NCBI GenBank assembly: GCA_964356335.1 | Contig: CAYHHI010000028.1 | Coordinates: 1 to 40,456 of the forward strand | DNA length: 40,456 nucleotides | Direction: 5' to 3' | Source of the DNA: CAYHHI01 sp964356335 | GTDB lineage: Bacteria > Arandabacterota > Arandabacteria > Arandabacterales > Arandabacteraceae | Shown: in pieces, positions 13,266-22,067 of the stretch | Position numbering within the stretch: the first letter of the stretch is position 1 | Layout of the letters: the number at the start of each line of letters is the position of its first letter | Notes under the pieces: generated by a model | What the model was told of the DNA's origin: nothing | Database searches by the model: none | What the model saw: the letters and a program-made list of their open reading frames with translations, nothing else | Position numbers and translations under genes: made by a program

Positions 13266-15782
13266 GTGAGAATTTCTGACCTGCTCCTCCAGTCACTGAA
13301 AGCCATCTCGAGACAGAAGCGCAGGAATGCCTTTTCGGCATTCGGTATCGCCTGGGGTGTGGCAAGCGTTCTCATCCTTGCAGGTTGGGGCGTCGGTCTC
13401 GAGAAGACTATGAAGGATGGGATGAATGCGCTCGGCGACAACATCATCTTTGTCTTCGAGGGTCATACTTCAAAGGGAGTGGGCGGATACCGCGCGGGCA
13501 GAATGATACCCCTCTATCCCGAGGATGTGGATGCCATAAAGGCATACTCATCTAAGCTCAAGTTGGTGATACCCGAGGATAATTACGAGCTGCCGGTCTC
13601 CCGTGGAGCCAAGACTGCAGACCACACAATTCGCGCCGTTGTTCCTGACGCCAAGACCCTGAGGAATCTTTGGGCCGAACAGGGCCGCTTCTTCACCCCC
13701 GACGATATCACGGAAAGACGACGCGTATGTTTCCTCGGCAAGAAGATCAGGGAGGAGTTCTTTGAGAAAAGCGAAGACCCTCTGGGCAAGGAGATGAGAA
13801 TCGGAGGAATCAGGTTCACGGTTGTCGGACTTCTGCCGGAAAAGAAGCAGATGGCCAACGTCGGAACCCGTGACGAGAACGTCGTATTCATCCCCTTCTC
13901 CACCGGCAGGAGCCTCTTCGCCGGACGCAGGCCCCTCTTCTGCATAGAGGGGAGGGCTTTTGATGTCAATCAAAGCGAAGAGGCTGCGGCAGAGATCAGG
14001 AAGGCCCTCGCGGCGAAGTACCATTTTGCGCCTGACGATGAAGAAGCCGCATTCATACTTCCCATGACGAAGTTCACCAAGATGATCGACCGTATGGCGG
14101 CCGCCGTACGCATTTTCGTTGCCGCCGTTGGGGCCATAACGCTGGCGATCGGCGGCATCGGTGTCATGAACATGATGCTGGTGTCGGTTAATGAGAGGAT
14201 CGGAGAGATTGGGATCAGGCGCGCCGTGGGCGGTCAGCGCAAATGGATAATCCTCCAGGTACTGACCGAGACTTTCTTCATAACATTGGTGGCAGGTGCG
14301 ATCGGGCTGGCGCTGGGCCTTGGCATACTCTTCGGGATTTCCAAACTCCCTGTCCCCGACTACGTTCCTCTGCCGATTCTCTCCTGGAAGGTCACCCTGC
14401 TTGCCGTCGTCGTCATGGTTGCGACAGGGCTCCTGTCGGGAATAACCCCTGCGAGAAGGGCTGCAAGCGTCCCTCCTGTCCAGGCAATCAAGGGCGATCT
14501 CGGTATGCCCAGGGCTTCAGGGCGCAGAAGCCGAAGCGCACTTGTTTTCCCGGGCCTCTTTGGAGAAATGGTCTCGCAGGCAGCGGATGACATGAGAGCA
14601 AACCGCCTTCGGGCCATCCTGACCGCCTTCGGCGTCTTCTGGGGTGTCGCCGCGGTCGCACTGCTCCTGGGTTGGGGCGAAGGCACGAAGCAGAATATGC
14701 TGGCCAACATCGCTCAGATCGGCGGGCGAAGGACCGCTGTCTATCCCCGGAGGATCGAAAACCCGGTCAGCGGAATGAGGCGGGCGGAGTACTTCAGGTT
14801 CACCGAGCAGGATGTCGCCGATATCAAGACCAACGCATGGTATATCGAGTACTTCACGCCTGAGATCGAAGTGGGGTTCCCCGTCGTGGAGCGCGGTGGC
14901 GAATCGCGCGCAATCAATACCCTCGGAGTCGTGCCTGACGTTAAGATCGTAAGAAACTTCGAAGTTGCCCAGGGCAGATTCATCAACCAAAGAGACCTTG
15001 ATGAGCGAAGGAAGGTCGCTTTCCTGGGTGCCGCCACAAAGGAAAAACTCTTCGGAGCTTTGGAGGCGCTGGGAAAGCCCATAAGAATCAAGGGTAAGAT
15101 CTTCCGGGTGGTTGGCATCGCTGTGAAGAAAGGCGAGCAGACCTCAATCGAGAACTCGCTGGATGATGACAAGATCCTCATACCCTATACCACGGCGCAG
15201 GTCCTCCAGGGAGCTCGCCGACCCGAATATCTCCAGCTTCATCCGACTACGGCCATCCCTTACAAGGAGGTCGAGACACGCCTCCGTAAGATGCTCCTTA
15301 CCAACCACGGGATTGAAAAGGAGGATGCGCTCGGCATTTATTCAGCCCTCGAAGCGGTTGAGGAGATGGGCAAGATGGTCAGGGGGCTTGGGGTTTTCCT
15401 GGGAGGAGTGGGCCTCCTGACTCTCTTGATTGGCGGCATCGGCGTCGCCAATGTGATGTTTGTCTCAGTAGCTCAACGGACGAGGGAGATAGGCATTCGC
15501 CGGGCCATTGGGGCGAAGAGATCTCACATATTCCTTCAGTTTGTGTCCGAAGCAATAATGATCTGCTTTGCGGGCGGTATTGCCGGCGTGCTTGCCGCCA
15601 TTGGTATATCAAAAATCATGGGCGCCCTGCCCTTGCCTCAATTCTTCGCCGCCCCCAGCATTAACGGGTCTCTGCTTCTCTTGATCTTCGGATTCATAGT
15701 AGGAGCCGGCATCATATCCGGCATCTTCCCCGCCAAGAAGGCGGCCGATTCGAACGTAATCGAGAGCCTGCACTACGAGTAG
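13266..15782 (+). CDS. double MacB/FtsX-type ABC permease (two permeases fused)
   Basis: 838 residues made of two homologous halves (~1-410 and ~425-838). Each has an N-terminal TM (LTAFGVFWGVAAVALLLGWG in half 2), a MacB_PCD-like periplasmic domain, and a C-terminal three-TM FtsX domain with the signature GGIGVMNMMLVSVNERIGEIG in half 1 (split here as GGIGVMNMML/VSVNERIGEIG) and GGIGVANVMFVSVAQRTREI in half 2. MacB normally dimerises from one such unit fused to an ATPase; here the dimer is covalent and no ATPase is encoded in the operon. GTG start 48 bp after the adaptor gene. Probably exports a peptide, lipid or lipoprotein substrate with an ATPase from elsewhere. The 3' end carries an 18-bp tandem duplication. 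Confidence 0.9.
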   Translation: MRISDLLLQSLKAISRQKRRNAFSAFGIAWGVASVLILAGWGVGLEKTMKDGMNALGDNIIFVFEGHTSKGVGGYRAGRMIPLYPEDVDAIKAYSSKLKLVIPEDNYELPVSRGAKTADHTIRAVVPDAKTLRNLWAEQGRFFTPDDITERRRVCFLGKKIREEFFEKSEDPLGKEMRIGGIRFTVVGLLPEKKQMANVGTRDENVVFIPFSTGRSLFAGRRPLFCIEGRAFDVNQSEEAAAEIRKALAAKYHFAPDDEEAAFILPMTKFTKMIDRMAAAVRIFVAAVGAITLAIGGIGVMNMMLVSVNERIGEIGIRRAVGGQRKWIILQVLTETFFITLVAGAIGLALGLGILFGISKLPVPDYVPLPILSWKVTLLAVVVMVATGLLSGITPARRAASVPPVQAIKGDLGMPRASGRRSRSALVFPGLFGEMVSQAADDMRANRLRAILTAFGVFWGVAAVALLLGWGEGTKQNMLANIAQIGGRRTAVYPRRIENPVSGMRRAEYFRFTEQDVADIKTNAWYIEYFTPEIEVGFPVVERGGESRAINTLGVVPDVKIVRNFEVAQGRFINQRDLDERRKVAFLGAATKEKLFGALEALGKPIRIKGKIFRVVGIAVKKGEQTSIENSLDDDKILIPYTTAQVLQGARRPEYLQLHPTTAIPYKEVETRLRKMLLTNHGIEKEDALGIYSALEAVEEMGKMVRGLGVFLGGVGLLTLLIGGIGVANVMFVSVAQRTREIGIRRAIGAKRSHIFLQFVSEAIMICFAGGIAGVLAAIGISKIMGALPLPQFFAAPSINGSLLLLIFGFIVGAGIISGIFPAKKAADSNVIESLHYE

Positions 15783-15810
15783 CCTCTTCTCAACGAGTAG
15801 CTTCTTCTCA
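15775..15810. repeat. 18-bp tandem duplication carrying two stop codons
   Basis: ACGAGTAGCCTCTTCTCA (15775-15792) is followed at once by a copy with one change (15793-15810). The first copy contains the TAG of the permease gene (15780-15782); the second contains the TGA of the convergent OsmC gene (15808-15810). Confidence 0.9.
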
Positions 15811-16218
15811 CACGACCTTCACGGCATATGAAATCTTGGCTTTCGCGCCGAGCATCGCGCCGACGGAACAATATTTCTCGTTGGAGAGCTGGGCCGCTCG
15901 CATGGCATTCTCTTCGGTGAGGCCCTTGCCGGACATAACGTAGGTGAGTTTGATCTCCTCGTAATACTCCGGAGGCTCCGTCCTTCGCTTGGTCTCCACG
16001 TCTATCTCCAGGGTTTCAAGCTCGACTCTCATCTTTTTCATCAGGAGGATAATGTCAATACCCGTGCAACCTCCGTGGGCCATCGCGACAAGTTCCAAGG
16101 GGGTCGGATACTGCCCCGTACCGCCATGCTTGGCACCCGGTTCCATCGCCACTTTGTTGCCCTTGTCATTTTCCGCGACAAGCTTAACGTTGCCTTCCCA
16201 CTTGACCTTGATAGCCAT
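15808..16218 (-). CDS. OsmC-family protein
   Basis: 136 residues, the usual length for OsmC/Ohr-like proteins, which reduce organic hydroperoxides with two cysteines. Both are visible: C51 in MAHGGCTGIDI and the second in NEKYCSVGAML, about 65 residues later. The TPLELVAMAHGGC segment and the MRAAQLSNEKYCSVG segment are characteristic of the YhfA-like branch, whose activity is less well defined than OsmC or Ohr. ATG start after a GGGGG-rich ribosome site. It converges on the permease gene and probably stands alone. Confidence 0.93.
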   Translation of the reverse strand: MAIKVKWEGNVKLVAENDKGNKVAMEPGAKHGGTGQYPTPLELVAMAHGGCTGIDIILLMKKMRVELETLEIDVETKRRTEPPEYYEEIKLTYVMSGKGLTEENAMRAAQLSNEKYCSVGAMLGAKAKISYAVKVV

Positions 16219-16285
16219 CTTCCGCCCCCTTTCACTGCGCCAGTCTCGCCGACCGAGGCGACTGCGATGCAGGCCCTGTTCCGCG

Positions 16286-16807
16286 TCACTGAGTACGCTT
16301 GATGATGTGGTAACCGAATTGGGTCTCGACGATACTGGATACCTGGCCTGGCTTTATCCCGAAGGCAGCATCTTCAAATGGTTTTACCATCCTGCCTTTG
16401 CCGAAGAAGCCCAGATCCCCACCGGCTTCTGCGGACGGACAGTCGGAGTAGGTCCTCGCCAGCTCCTCGAAGCTCTCACCGTTCTTTACCCGCGCGAGCA
16501 GGCTCTGCGCGAGCTTCTGAGCTTCCTCTTTGCTCCGTGTAGCCTCCGTGGCCGGCGCGCCCTTATAAGATATGAGAATGTGGCTTGCTCTTACAGTCCC
16601 AGGGGGAGCGGGCTGAACAAACTTGGGCGCTTCGGCGGTTGCCTCCTTCGGTGCTTCCTTTGCCGTCTCCTTCACCTGTTCTTTTGCCTGCGCCTTGGCC
16701 GTCTCTCTTGCTTTCTCTTTTGCGCAGCCGGCGACAAAGCAGGCTGAGACGAGAACGGCGACCGAGAGCATAACGACTGCCGCGACTACCAGAGATGACC
16801 TCTTCAT
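16286..16807 (-). CDS. parvulin-type peptidyl-prolyl isomerase lipoprotein
   Basis: 173 residues: a lipoprotein signal (MKRSSLVVAAVVMLSVAVLV, then SACFVAGC; lipobox VAGC is best), a Lys/Glu/Ala-rich spacer (residues ~29-62, probably a coiled or extended tether) and one parvulin domain. Domain hallmarks are RASHILI, GESFEELARTYSDCPSA, GGDLGFFGKGRMVKPFE and QFGYHII, in PrsA/PpiC order. It would act as an envelope foldase anchored by lipid. The ribosome site AAGAGGAGG sits before the ATG. It is divergent from queG with 115 bp between. Confidence 0.94.
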   Translation of the reverse strand: MKRSSLVVAAVVMLSVAVLVSACFVAGCAKEKARETAKAQAKEQVKETAKEAPKEATAEAPKFVQPAPPGTVRASHILISYKGAPATEATRSKEEAQKLAQSLLARVKNGESFEELARTYSDCPSAEAGGDLGFFGKGRMVKPFEDAAFGIKPGQVSSIVETQFGYHIIKRTQ

Positions 16808-16922
16808 GTTGGCCTCCTCTTAGAATGCTGCAACCGAGTCCTCTAACCAAACCAACGCCGAGCTTGAAGAAGCTCAAGTAGGAAGTTACCATAGCCTGAC
16901 AGAGGGGTCAAGACCAAGAGAT

Positions 16923-18047
16923 ATGCCAGAATCCCAGCCTAAATTGGCGATCAAGGAATACGCTGCCGAGCTCGCAATCGACGGCATCGGCTTCTGCGAT
17001 AGCGCCCCCCTCGAGCAGGCTCGGGCAGGCATCGAATCCGCAATCCAGAGTGGATACGTGCCTTCGGAAATAGTGCCGAGTGAGTCTACAGTGCTGAGGC
17101 TCACCACACCAACCCGCCACCTGCGGCGCGCCAAATCGATAATATCTGCATACCAAGCCTATTACACCGGCGAGTCTCCCTCAGATGACCCCGCGATCGG
17201 CAGGGTCGCCATGTACACCACCTCCAATTACTACGAGGATCTGAGACTCAGGCTCTCTCGCCTTGCCGGTTTCATGCAAAAGGAGTTCGCCTGCCGCACC
17301 AAGGTCCTCTGCTGTTATGTGACTCTCGCGGAAAAACCCATCGCTCGGAAGGCGGGGCTCGGATTCTACGGCAAGCACGGCATCATCATCACGCCCGAGC
17401 ACGGTTCATTTGTGGTGTTGGGGGAGATCCTGACCGATCTCGAACTGGAACCCGATCCGGACCTCGATACTGATTGCGGCAGGTGTACCAGATGCATCGA
17501 GGCATGCCCCGTAGGCGCATTCAGGGCACCCTACTTCGTTGACAGAAATCTTTGCATCCAGGCCCATTGCGGAAGAAGAACCACTATTCCCCTGGCCGTG
17601 CGAGAAGCCTGGCAGAACAGGCTATATGGGTGCACCACCTGCCAGGACGTGTGCCCCAGCAACCTTAGAGTCATACCCACCGGCCAGAAGGTGGAACATG
17701 GTCACGTCGGTTCTTCCATCCCGCTTGCCGAGATGTTGCTCATAGGCGATAGCGAGTTTGAAGAGCGATTTCGGAACAATCAGATCGGCATGCGCGAGCG
17801 AAACACCCTGAGAAGGAATGCCATAGTCGCTGCGGGAAATTCCAGATCGGACATCTTCGTGGATGCGCTTACCGGCTGCGCCGAAGATCCCGATCCTATG
17901 GTACGCCGGCACGCCTTATGGGCCATTTGGCGAATCGAGGGCCGCGCCGCAACGGCCTTATTCGATAAGGCTTTGCGGACCGAGCCGGAAACCTCAATAA
18001 GAGAAGAGATCAAGACTCTGCTTGACGGAATCGCCGGGCTTGCATAG
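16923..18047 (+). CDS. queG: epoxyqueuosine reductase QueG
   Basis: 374 residues, close to the family norm. QueG performs the last step of queuosine tRNA modification, reducing epoxyqueuosine with cobalamin and two [4Fe-4S] clusters. The ferredoxin-like motif CGRCTRCIEACPVGAF is near residue 183 and a second set GCTTCQDVCPSN near 238. The N-terminal part contains KAGLGFYGKHGIIITPEHGS, typical of the B12-binding region, and the C-terminus has HEAT-like sequence (DPMVRRHALWAIWRIEG). It is followed by a PTS IIA gene after 36 bp. The start ATG has only a weak ribosome site (AAGAGAT). Confidence 0.95.
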   Translation: MPESQPKLAIKEYAAELAIDGIGFCDSAPLEQARAGIESAIQSGYVPSEIVPSESTVLRLTTPTRHLRRAKSIISAYQAYYTGESPSDDPAIGRVAMYTTSNYYEDLRLRLSRLAGFMQKEFACRTKVLCCYVTLAEKPIARKAGLGFYGKHGIIITPEHGSFVVLGEILTDLELEPDPDLDTDCGRCTRCIEACPVGAFRAPYFVDRNLCIQAHCGRRTTIPLAVREAWQNRLYGCTTCQDVCPSNLRVIPTGQKVEHGHVGSSIPLAEMLLIGDSEFEERFRNNQIGMRERNTLRRNAIVAAGNSRSDIFVDALTGCAEDPDPMVRRHALWAIWRIEGRAATALFDKALRTEPETSIREEIKTLLDGIAGLA

Positions 18048-18083
18048 TATATACCTGAAAGGCATTGAGGACCAAATTCACTG

Positions 18084-18536
18084 ATGAAGCTCTCTCACAT
18101 ATTGAAACCTGAACGCGTAAGCCTCGATCTCAGGGCCACTACAAAGCAAGGTATCCTGCGAGAACTCGTGAAACTCCTCGACCTCAGTGCTCCCGCGCAG
18201 AAAAATCTTCTCAGTACGCTGGTTGCAAGGGAAGACCTCGGCTCGACCGGTGTGGGCAACGGCATAGCCATACCTCACTGCCGCTCGCTCGTTGTTGGCG
18301 ATCTCGTCGTTGCCGTTGGCAGATCAAAAGCGGGAGTCAACTTTCAATCGATGGACGGCAAGCGTGCCTATCTCTTTTTCCTGATAGTGGCACCGCCGGT
18401 CGGCGACCCGAGTCAGTATCTGATCGCGCTCGGCAAAGTTGCGCAGGCTGCGAGCCGGATCTCCAAGGACAAGCGAGTCAAAGGCTTGAAACAGCGCAAG
18501 CAATTCATGGATCTTGTGAAGGAACTGGAAGAATGA
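18084..18536 (+). CDS. PTS EIIA (fructose/nitrogen-type) domain protein
   Basis: 150 residues, a single EIIA-2 domain like PtsN. The phosphorylatable histidine is in GIAIPHCRS (about residue 68), preceded by VAREDLGSTGVGNG; the C-terminal half contains FLIVAPPVGDPSQYLIALGK. PtsN-like proteins carry phosphate for regulatory purposes rather than sugar uptake. No EIIB/EIIC genes are nearby, which favours a regulatory role. It is coupled to the following zinc-ribbon gene by an ATGA overlap. Ribosome site GAGGA before the ATG. Confidence 0.9.
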   Translation: MKLSHILKPERVSLDLRATTKQGILRELVKLLDLSAPAQKNLLSTLVAREDLGSTGVGNGIAIPHCRSLVVGDLVVAVGRSKAGVNFQSMDGKRAYLFFLIVAPPVGDPSQYLIALGKVAQAASRISKDKRVKGLKQRKQFMDLVKELEE

Positions 18537-18886
18537 ACCCTCAACTTCAGATATTGATTGCCCTTCAGGACATCCTCTTTCTCATACGGGAGGCCAAGGA
18601 TCCATCGCAGAAGAAGGCCATGGACAAGATCGGCCTGAAGATGACCAACCTCGCGTCTCTGGAAGCGACGAGGGTCGATCTCGAGGACCAGCTCGACCAC
18701 GCGATCCTGAGCGAGTACACCAGGGTGAGACAGAGATACGGACGGATAGTGGCTCCCGTCATAAAGGGAATCTGCTACGGCTGTTTCATGAAAATCCCTT
18801 CCGCGATCGACGCAGCCGAGGATAGAAACGATAACCTCAACAGATGTGAAAACTGCGGCATGTTCCTCTACTGGGTGGAGAGGTAA
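18533..18886 (+). CDS. small C4-type zinc-ribbon protein
   Basis: 117 residues: an N-terminal helical part rich in leucine and charges (residues 1-75, likely coiled coil) and a C-terminal zinc ribbon with CYGCF (about residue 82) and CENCGMFLYW (about 105). This arrangement is seen in the zf-RING_7/CdsZ-like proteins, which are nucleic-acid or partner-binding; the role here is not known. Translation is coupled to the PTS IIA gene (ATGA). 18887-18999 downstream has no gene, only a short GCCCGCCTG direct repeat. Confidence 0.85.
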   Translation: MNPQLQILIALQDILFLIREAKDPSQKKAMDKIGLKMTNLASLEATRVDLEDQLDHAILSEYTRVRQRYGRIVAPVIKGICYGCFMKIPSAIDAAEDRNDNLNRCENCGMFLYWVER

Positions 18887-18999
18887 AGCGCCCGCCTGAA
18901 GCAGAAAGCCCGCCTGCTCGTCCCTGTGTGGTGAGAACAGAAGCACCAACGATGGAAGTAGATCGGAGCAGCCGTTCTGATTGGCCGTCTTCAGTGAAG

Positions 19000-20346
19000 T
19001 TAGTAGATGCTCCCGCCTATGAACTCACGCAGCAACGAGTCAGCGGGTACCGCGGATTCGTCCTCATAGGTCTCGATCTGCGAGAGCAGTCTGTAAATCC
19101 GCTCTGCCCTTATGCAGCCATCTCGCCGCTTGGGGTTGTCCTTCCAAGCCTTGATGAAGCTTGGGAAATGCTGATAGGAATATTTCTTGTGGTACGGAAG
19201 CTCGTAGGGCAAAGCCCCATTAACCATATAGTCGGCATCCCGTATGAATGGAATGATGTGCTTCAGCTCACTGCGCCGGACATAATGCCAGTGGCCGATC
19301 GTCTGGCTTGGATCGTACCCGCGCTGGGCATGATCCCGCACCATTCTGCGTAAGAGCCTGATGTCCGTCCAGCGTACGAAGTCGCCCTCGTCGTCCCTCA
19401 GTTGAGAGATGGTCTCGATGTACACTTTGAACTTCAGCTCCTCGGGTACACTCTTGGTCATGGGCCCGTAGAGACCGTGCAGGGTGTCTATGAGGATAAC
19501 CTGGCTGGGTCCTATTGAAACATCCGTCATGTCGTCAAGTCTCTTGCCCGTAACGAAATCATAGCGAGGCATCTTGACCGTCTGGCCGTCAATCAGCGCC
19601 TTGATGTGCGCATCAATGAGAGGCAGATCGAGGGCCTCCGGCGTCTCGAAATCATAATCCCCGTGTTCATCCCTGGGATGAAGCTCGAGATCAAAAAAGT
19701 AATGATCAAGATTGAGCAGAACTGTCTCGACGCCGTGCTCCCGCAGCGCCAGCGCCAACTTGGAAGTGGTTGTGGTCTTGCCTGACGAAGATGGACCTGC
19801 AACTATGATCAGCCTCACGGGGCCGCGCTCCGAGGCGATGGCCTCTGCGGCTCGGGCTATGCTCTCGCCATAGGCCTTATCGGCTTCCCGTATGAGATCG
19901 GGGAAGGTGCCGTCTTTGATGCGCGCATTGAGATTGGCGATGGTCTCGCAGTGGTGATCGATGTTCCAGATCAGGGTCTCGTACATCATGCGGTAAGGCA
20001 GCGGGCTCACTCTGCCGCGTTTGGCTGCTTTCCTCTCCCTCTCCCGCCTCCTGTATTCGCGGTAGACGATGTAGGCTTTCGCCGTTCTGGCATGGCCGTT
20101 CTCGATCAGCACCTTCTCGACAACGTCCTGAATCTCCTCAATGGTGGGCCAGTCGGGTGCCTGAAAGCACTGGTTCAGCATCCCGATAGCCTGGTTCGCA
20201 AGATTCTCGCTCAGCGCTCGATTGTGGCCGCCAACGGCCGCAGCTGCCTTGTAAATGGCATTGACCACCTTCTCCCGCTCGAATGGGGCAAGGCTGCCAT
20301 CCCGCTTCATAATTTGGGTGATTCTGTTTGAGATGCCCAAACGCAA
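19000..20346 (-). CDS. ATP-cone plus uridine kinase-like nucleoside kinase fusion
   Basis: 448 residues. Residues ~8-100 form an ATP-cone (ITQIMKRDGSLAPFEREKVV, then NGHARTAKAYIVYREYRRRE), a nucleotide-sensing regulatory domain best known from ribonucleotide reductase and NrdR. Residues ~175-400 are a P-loop kinase of the uridine kinase/phosphoribulokinase family: Walker A IVAGPSSSGKTTTTSKLA, LNLDHYFFD, YDFETPEALDLPL, and the lid-like region RWTDIRLLRRMVRDHAQRGY. The combination suggests a nucleoside kinase adjusted by ATP/dATP level. ATG start at 20346. It converges on the zinc-ribbon gene. Confidence 0.88.
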   Translation of the reverse strand: MRLGISNRITQIMKRDGSLAPFEREKVVNAIYKAAAAVGGHNRALSENLANQAIGMLNQCFQAPDWPTIEEIQDVVEKVLIENGHARTAKAYIVYREYRRRERERKAAKRGRVSPLPYRMMYETLIWNIDHHCETIANLNARIKDGTFPDLIREADKAYGESIARAAEAIASERGPVRLIIVAGPSSSGKTTTTSKLALALREHGVETVLLNLDHYFFDLELHPRDEHGDYDFETPEALDLPLIDAHIKALIDGQTVKMPRYDFVTGKRLDDMTDVSIGPSQVILIDTLHGLYGPMTKSVPEELKFKVYIETISQLRDDEGDFVRWTDIRLLRRMVRDHAQRGYDPSQTIGHWHYVRRSELKHIIPFIRDADYMVNGALPYELPYHKKYSYQHFPSFIKAWKDNPKRRDGCIRAERIYRLLSQIETYEDESAVPADSLLREFIGGSIY

Positions 20347-20480
20347 CCTCTCGTTGTCAGGTGAATGAACTCACACAGTCGGCACAACCCAAATGTATAA
20401 TATGTGAGCGAAACTATCAAGCGAGTTAGAATCAATTTAGAAAGGGCCGGAACCCCTTGTGCGCGGGGACGCCAACGGGA

Positions 20481-21992
20481 TCAATCGCGATCCTGTGATC
20501 TCGCCGGCCTATCCCCGTCCACGAAGGCCTTGCCGGCCTCGATGATCCCACCTATGAATGCGGCATAGTGGCTCGTGAGTTCAGGCGACTCGATTACAAT
20601 CGCCGTCTCATTGTTCTCTTCGACTGCGGGCTGGGTCCAATTGGTCGAGCCTATCACCGTGAAGTCATCGTCCACGATCGCGACCTTAGCATGGGTCGTG
20701 ACATCCGGCGAGTCTTCGTATGCCTTTCCGCCTGCTTCCACGACTCCCTTTAGGAATGCAAGCTTGCTGTTCGGCGCGGACCCGCCGCGACCCATGTCAC
20801 AGATCACTCGCACATCCACACCGCGTCTTGCGGCATCTCTTAGGCTCTCGAGGATCAAGTTGGTGAGGCTCGGCGGGGCTCCCTTGGGTCTAGGCTTGTC
20901 GCGCTCTGCAGGGACGGGCCGTGTCTCATAATACCGTGCATCGAGCATGGCAACCCACACTCTCTTCCGTGCACTCCTTATGAGTTTCAACACCTCAGGC
21001 ACGTACTTCTCATTGGGCACAGGGATCACCCGGCTTACCCTGGTCCATGCGAGCATCGGCTTGGGAAAGCTCATTGCCTTAAGCTTCGAGCGTTCGACGC
21101 CAAAGGCCTGAGCCATGGCCTGCGTTGTCTTTCCGGTCTCAACGTCGAGAGCGTGGATCGCGTGCTTATCGTCCTTCTCAACCTGCCCAAAGATTCTCAC
21201 CGTGTCGCCGGCCACTTCGGAGAAGAAGAGGGAATCAACTGCCAGAATTTCTTCGAGGGCGTCGCTGTCCACACGCACCGTGACATCGCCGAGATACAAC
21301 AGGCCTTCTTTGCGCTCAGGGAGGTACTTGCCCGAATCAACGACATCGTTCACGAAGACCGTGCGTTCCTTAACCTCAGGGATCTCTGCGGCCGTCATAT
21401 ACCGGCCAGGACGCTCATACAGGGGGCTGCTGGCGGCCACGATGCCGCCGAAGTACTTCTCGAACTGCTTTCCGATCTTTTCGGATTCGACCACGACGGT
21501 TGCTTCATTATTCTTATCGAGCGCGTAATAGCTCCAGTTCATCGAGCCAACGACCGAGTATTTGCCGTCAACGATTATGAGCTTCGAGTGGCTTGTCGTC
21601 TCAAGGGGATCGAAGTAGGTTGCGACGCCGGCCGTGCTGAGAACGTTCCACGCATCGTGGTTATCCTCACTGTTTTCGGGATTCCAGTCGGCTTGCTCGA
21701 GAACAGCCCTGACCTTCACTCCTCTGGCGGCTGCATCAGCCAGGTCGGCCATCAGGGTGTTACTCGTACTCAAGGGGTACTGGAAGTAGAACCTGCCCTG
21801 GTAAACGATCACGTCGATTGACCGCTGGGCCCCCGTGAGGAGGCCGTGAACAACACTGAAGTAGTCGCGGTCGTCAGCAGGCACAACCATGGCAGGCGCC
21901 CCGCCAGGCGCAATTATCTTAAGGTAGCCTACCGTTACTATGAGTATCAGGATTACGGCGATGACAGCCGGTGTGAGGTTTCGCTTCTTCAA
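20481..21992 (-). CDS. membrane-anchored protein with two phospholipase D (HKD) domains
   Basis: 503 residues: a signal/anchor (residues 5-27) and two PLD domains. HKD motif 1 is in HSKLIIVDGKYSVVGSMNWS (~residue 134) and motif 2 in HAKVAIVDDDFTVIGSTNWT (~443). Each domain begins with a helix-strand unit (SVVHGLLTGAQRSIDVIVYQ; LKLIRSARKRVWVAMLDARY). A non-catalytic insert of about 130 residues lies between them. Such proteins may be envelope nucleases or phosphatidyl transferases; Asn residues after each HKD (ENN/KNNEA) fit the nuclease-like branch. ATG start. It is divergent from the zinc transporter genes. Confidence 0.88.
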   Translation of the reverse strand: MKKRNLTPAVIAVILILIVTVGYLKIIAPGGAPAMVVPADDRDYFSVVHGLLTGAQRSIDVIVYQGRFYFQYPLSTSNTLMADLADAAARGVKVRAVLEQADWNPENSEDNHDAWNVLSTAGVATYFDPLETTSHSKLIIVDGKYSVVGSMNWSYYALDKNNEATVVVESEKIGKQFEKYFGGIVAASSPLYERPGRYMTAAEIPEVKERTVFVNDVVDSGKYLPERKEGLLYLGDVTVRVDSDALEEILAVDSLFFSEVAGDTVRIFGQVEKDDKHAIHALDVETGKTTQAMAQAFGVERSKLKAMSFPKPMLAWTRVSRVIPVPNEKYVPEVLKLIRSARKRVWVAMLDARYYETRPVPAERDKPRPKGAPPSLTNLILESLRDAARRGVDVRVICDMGRGGSAPNSKLAFLKGVVEAGGKAYEDSPDVTTHAKVAIVDDDFTVIGSTNWTQPAVEENNETAIVIESPELTSHYAAFIGGIIEAGKAFVDGDRPARSQDRD

Positions 21993-22067
21993 ATCAGACT
22001 CCTTTCAGCCCGCCTACCCTGGTAGGCCGGCACGTGCGAGCAGGCCCTGGCGGCCCCCGTTCCTTGC

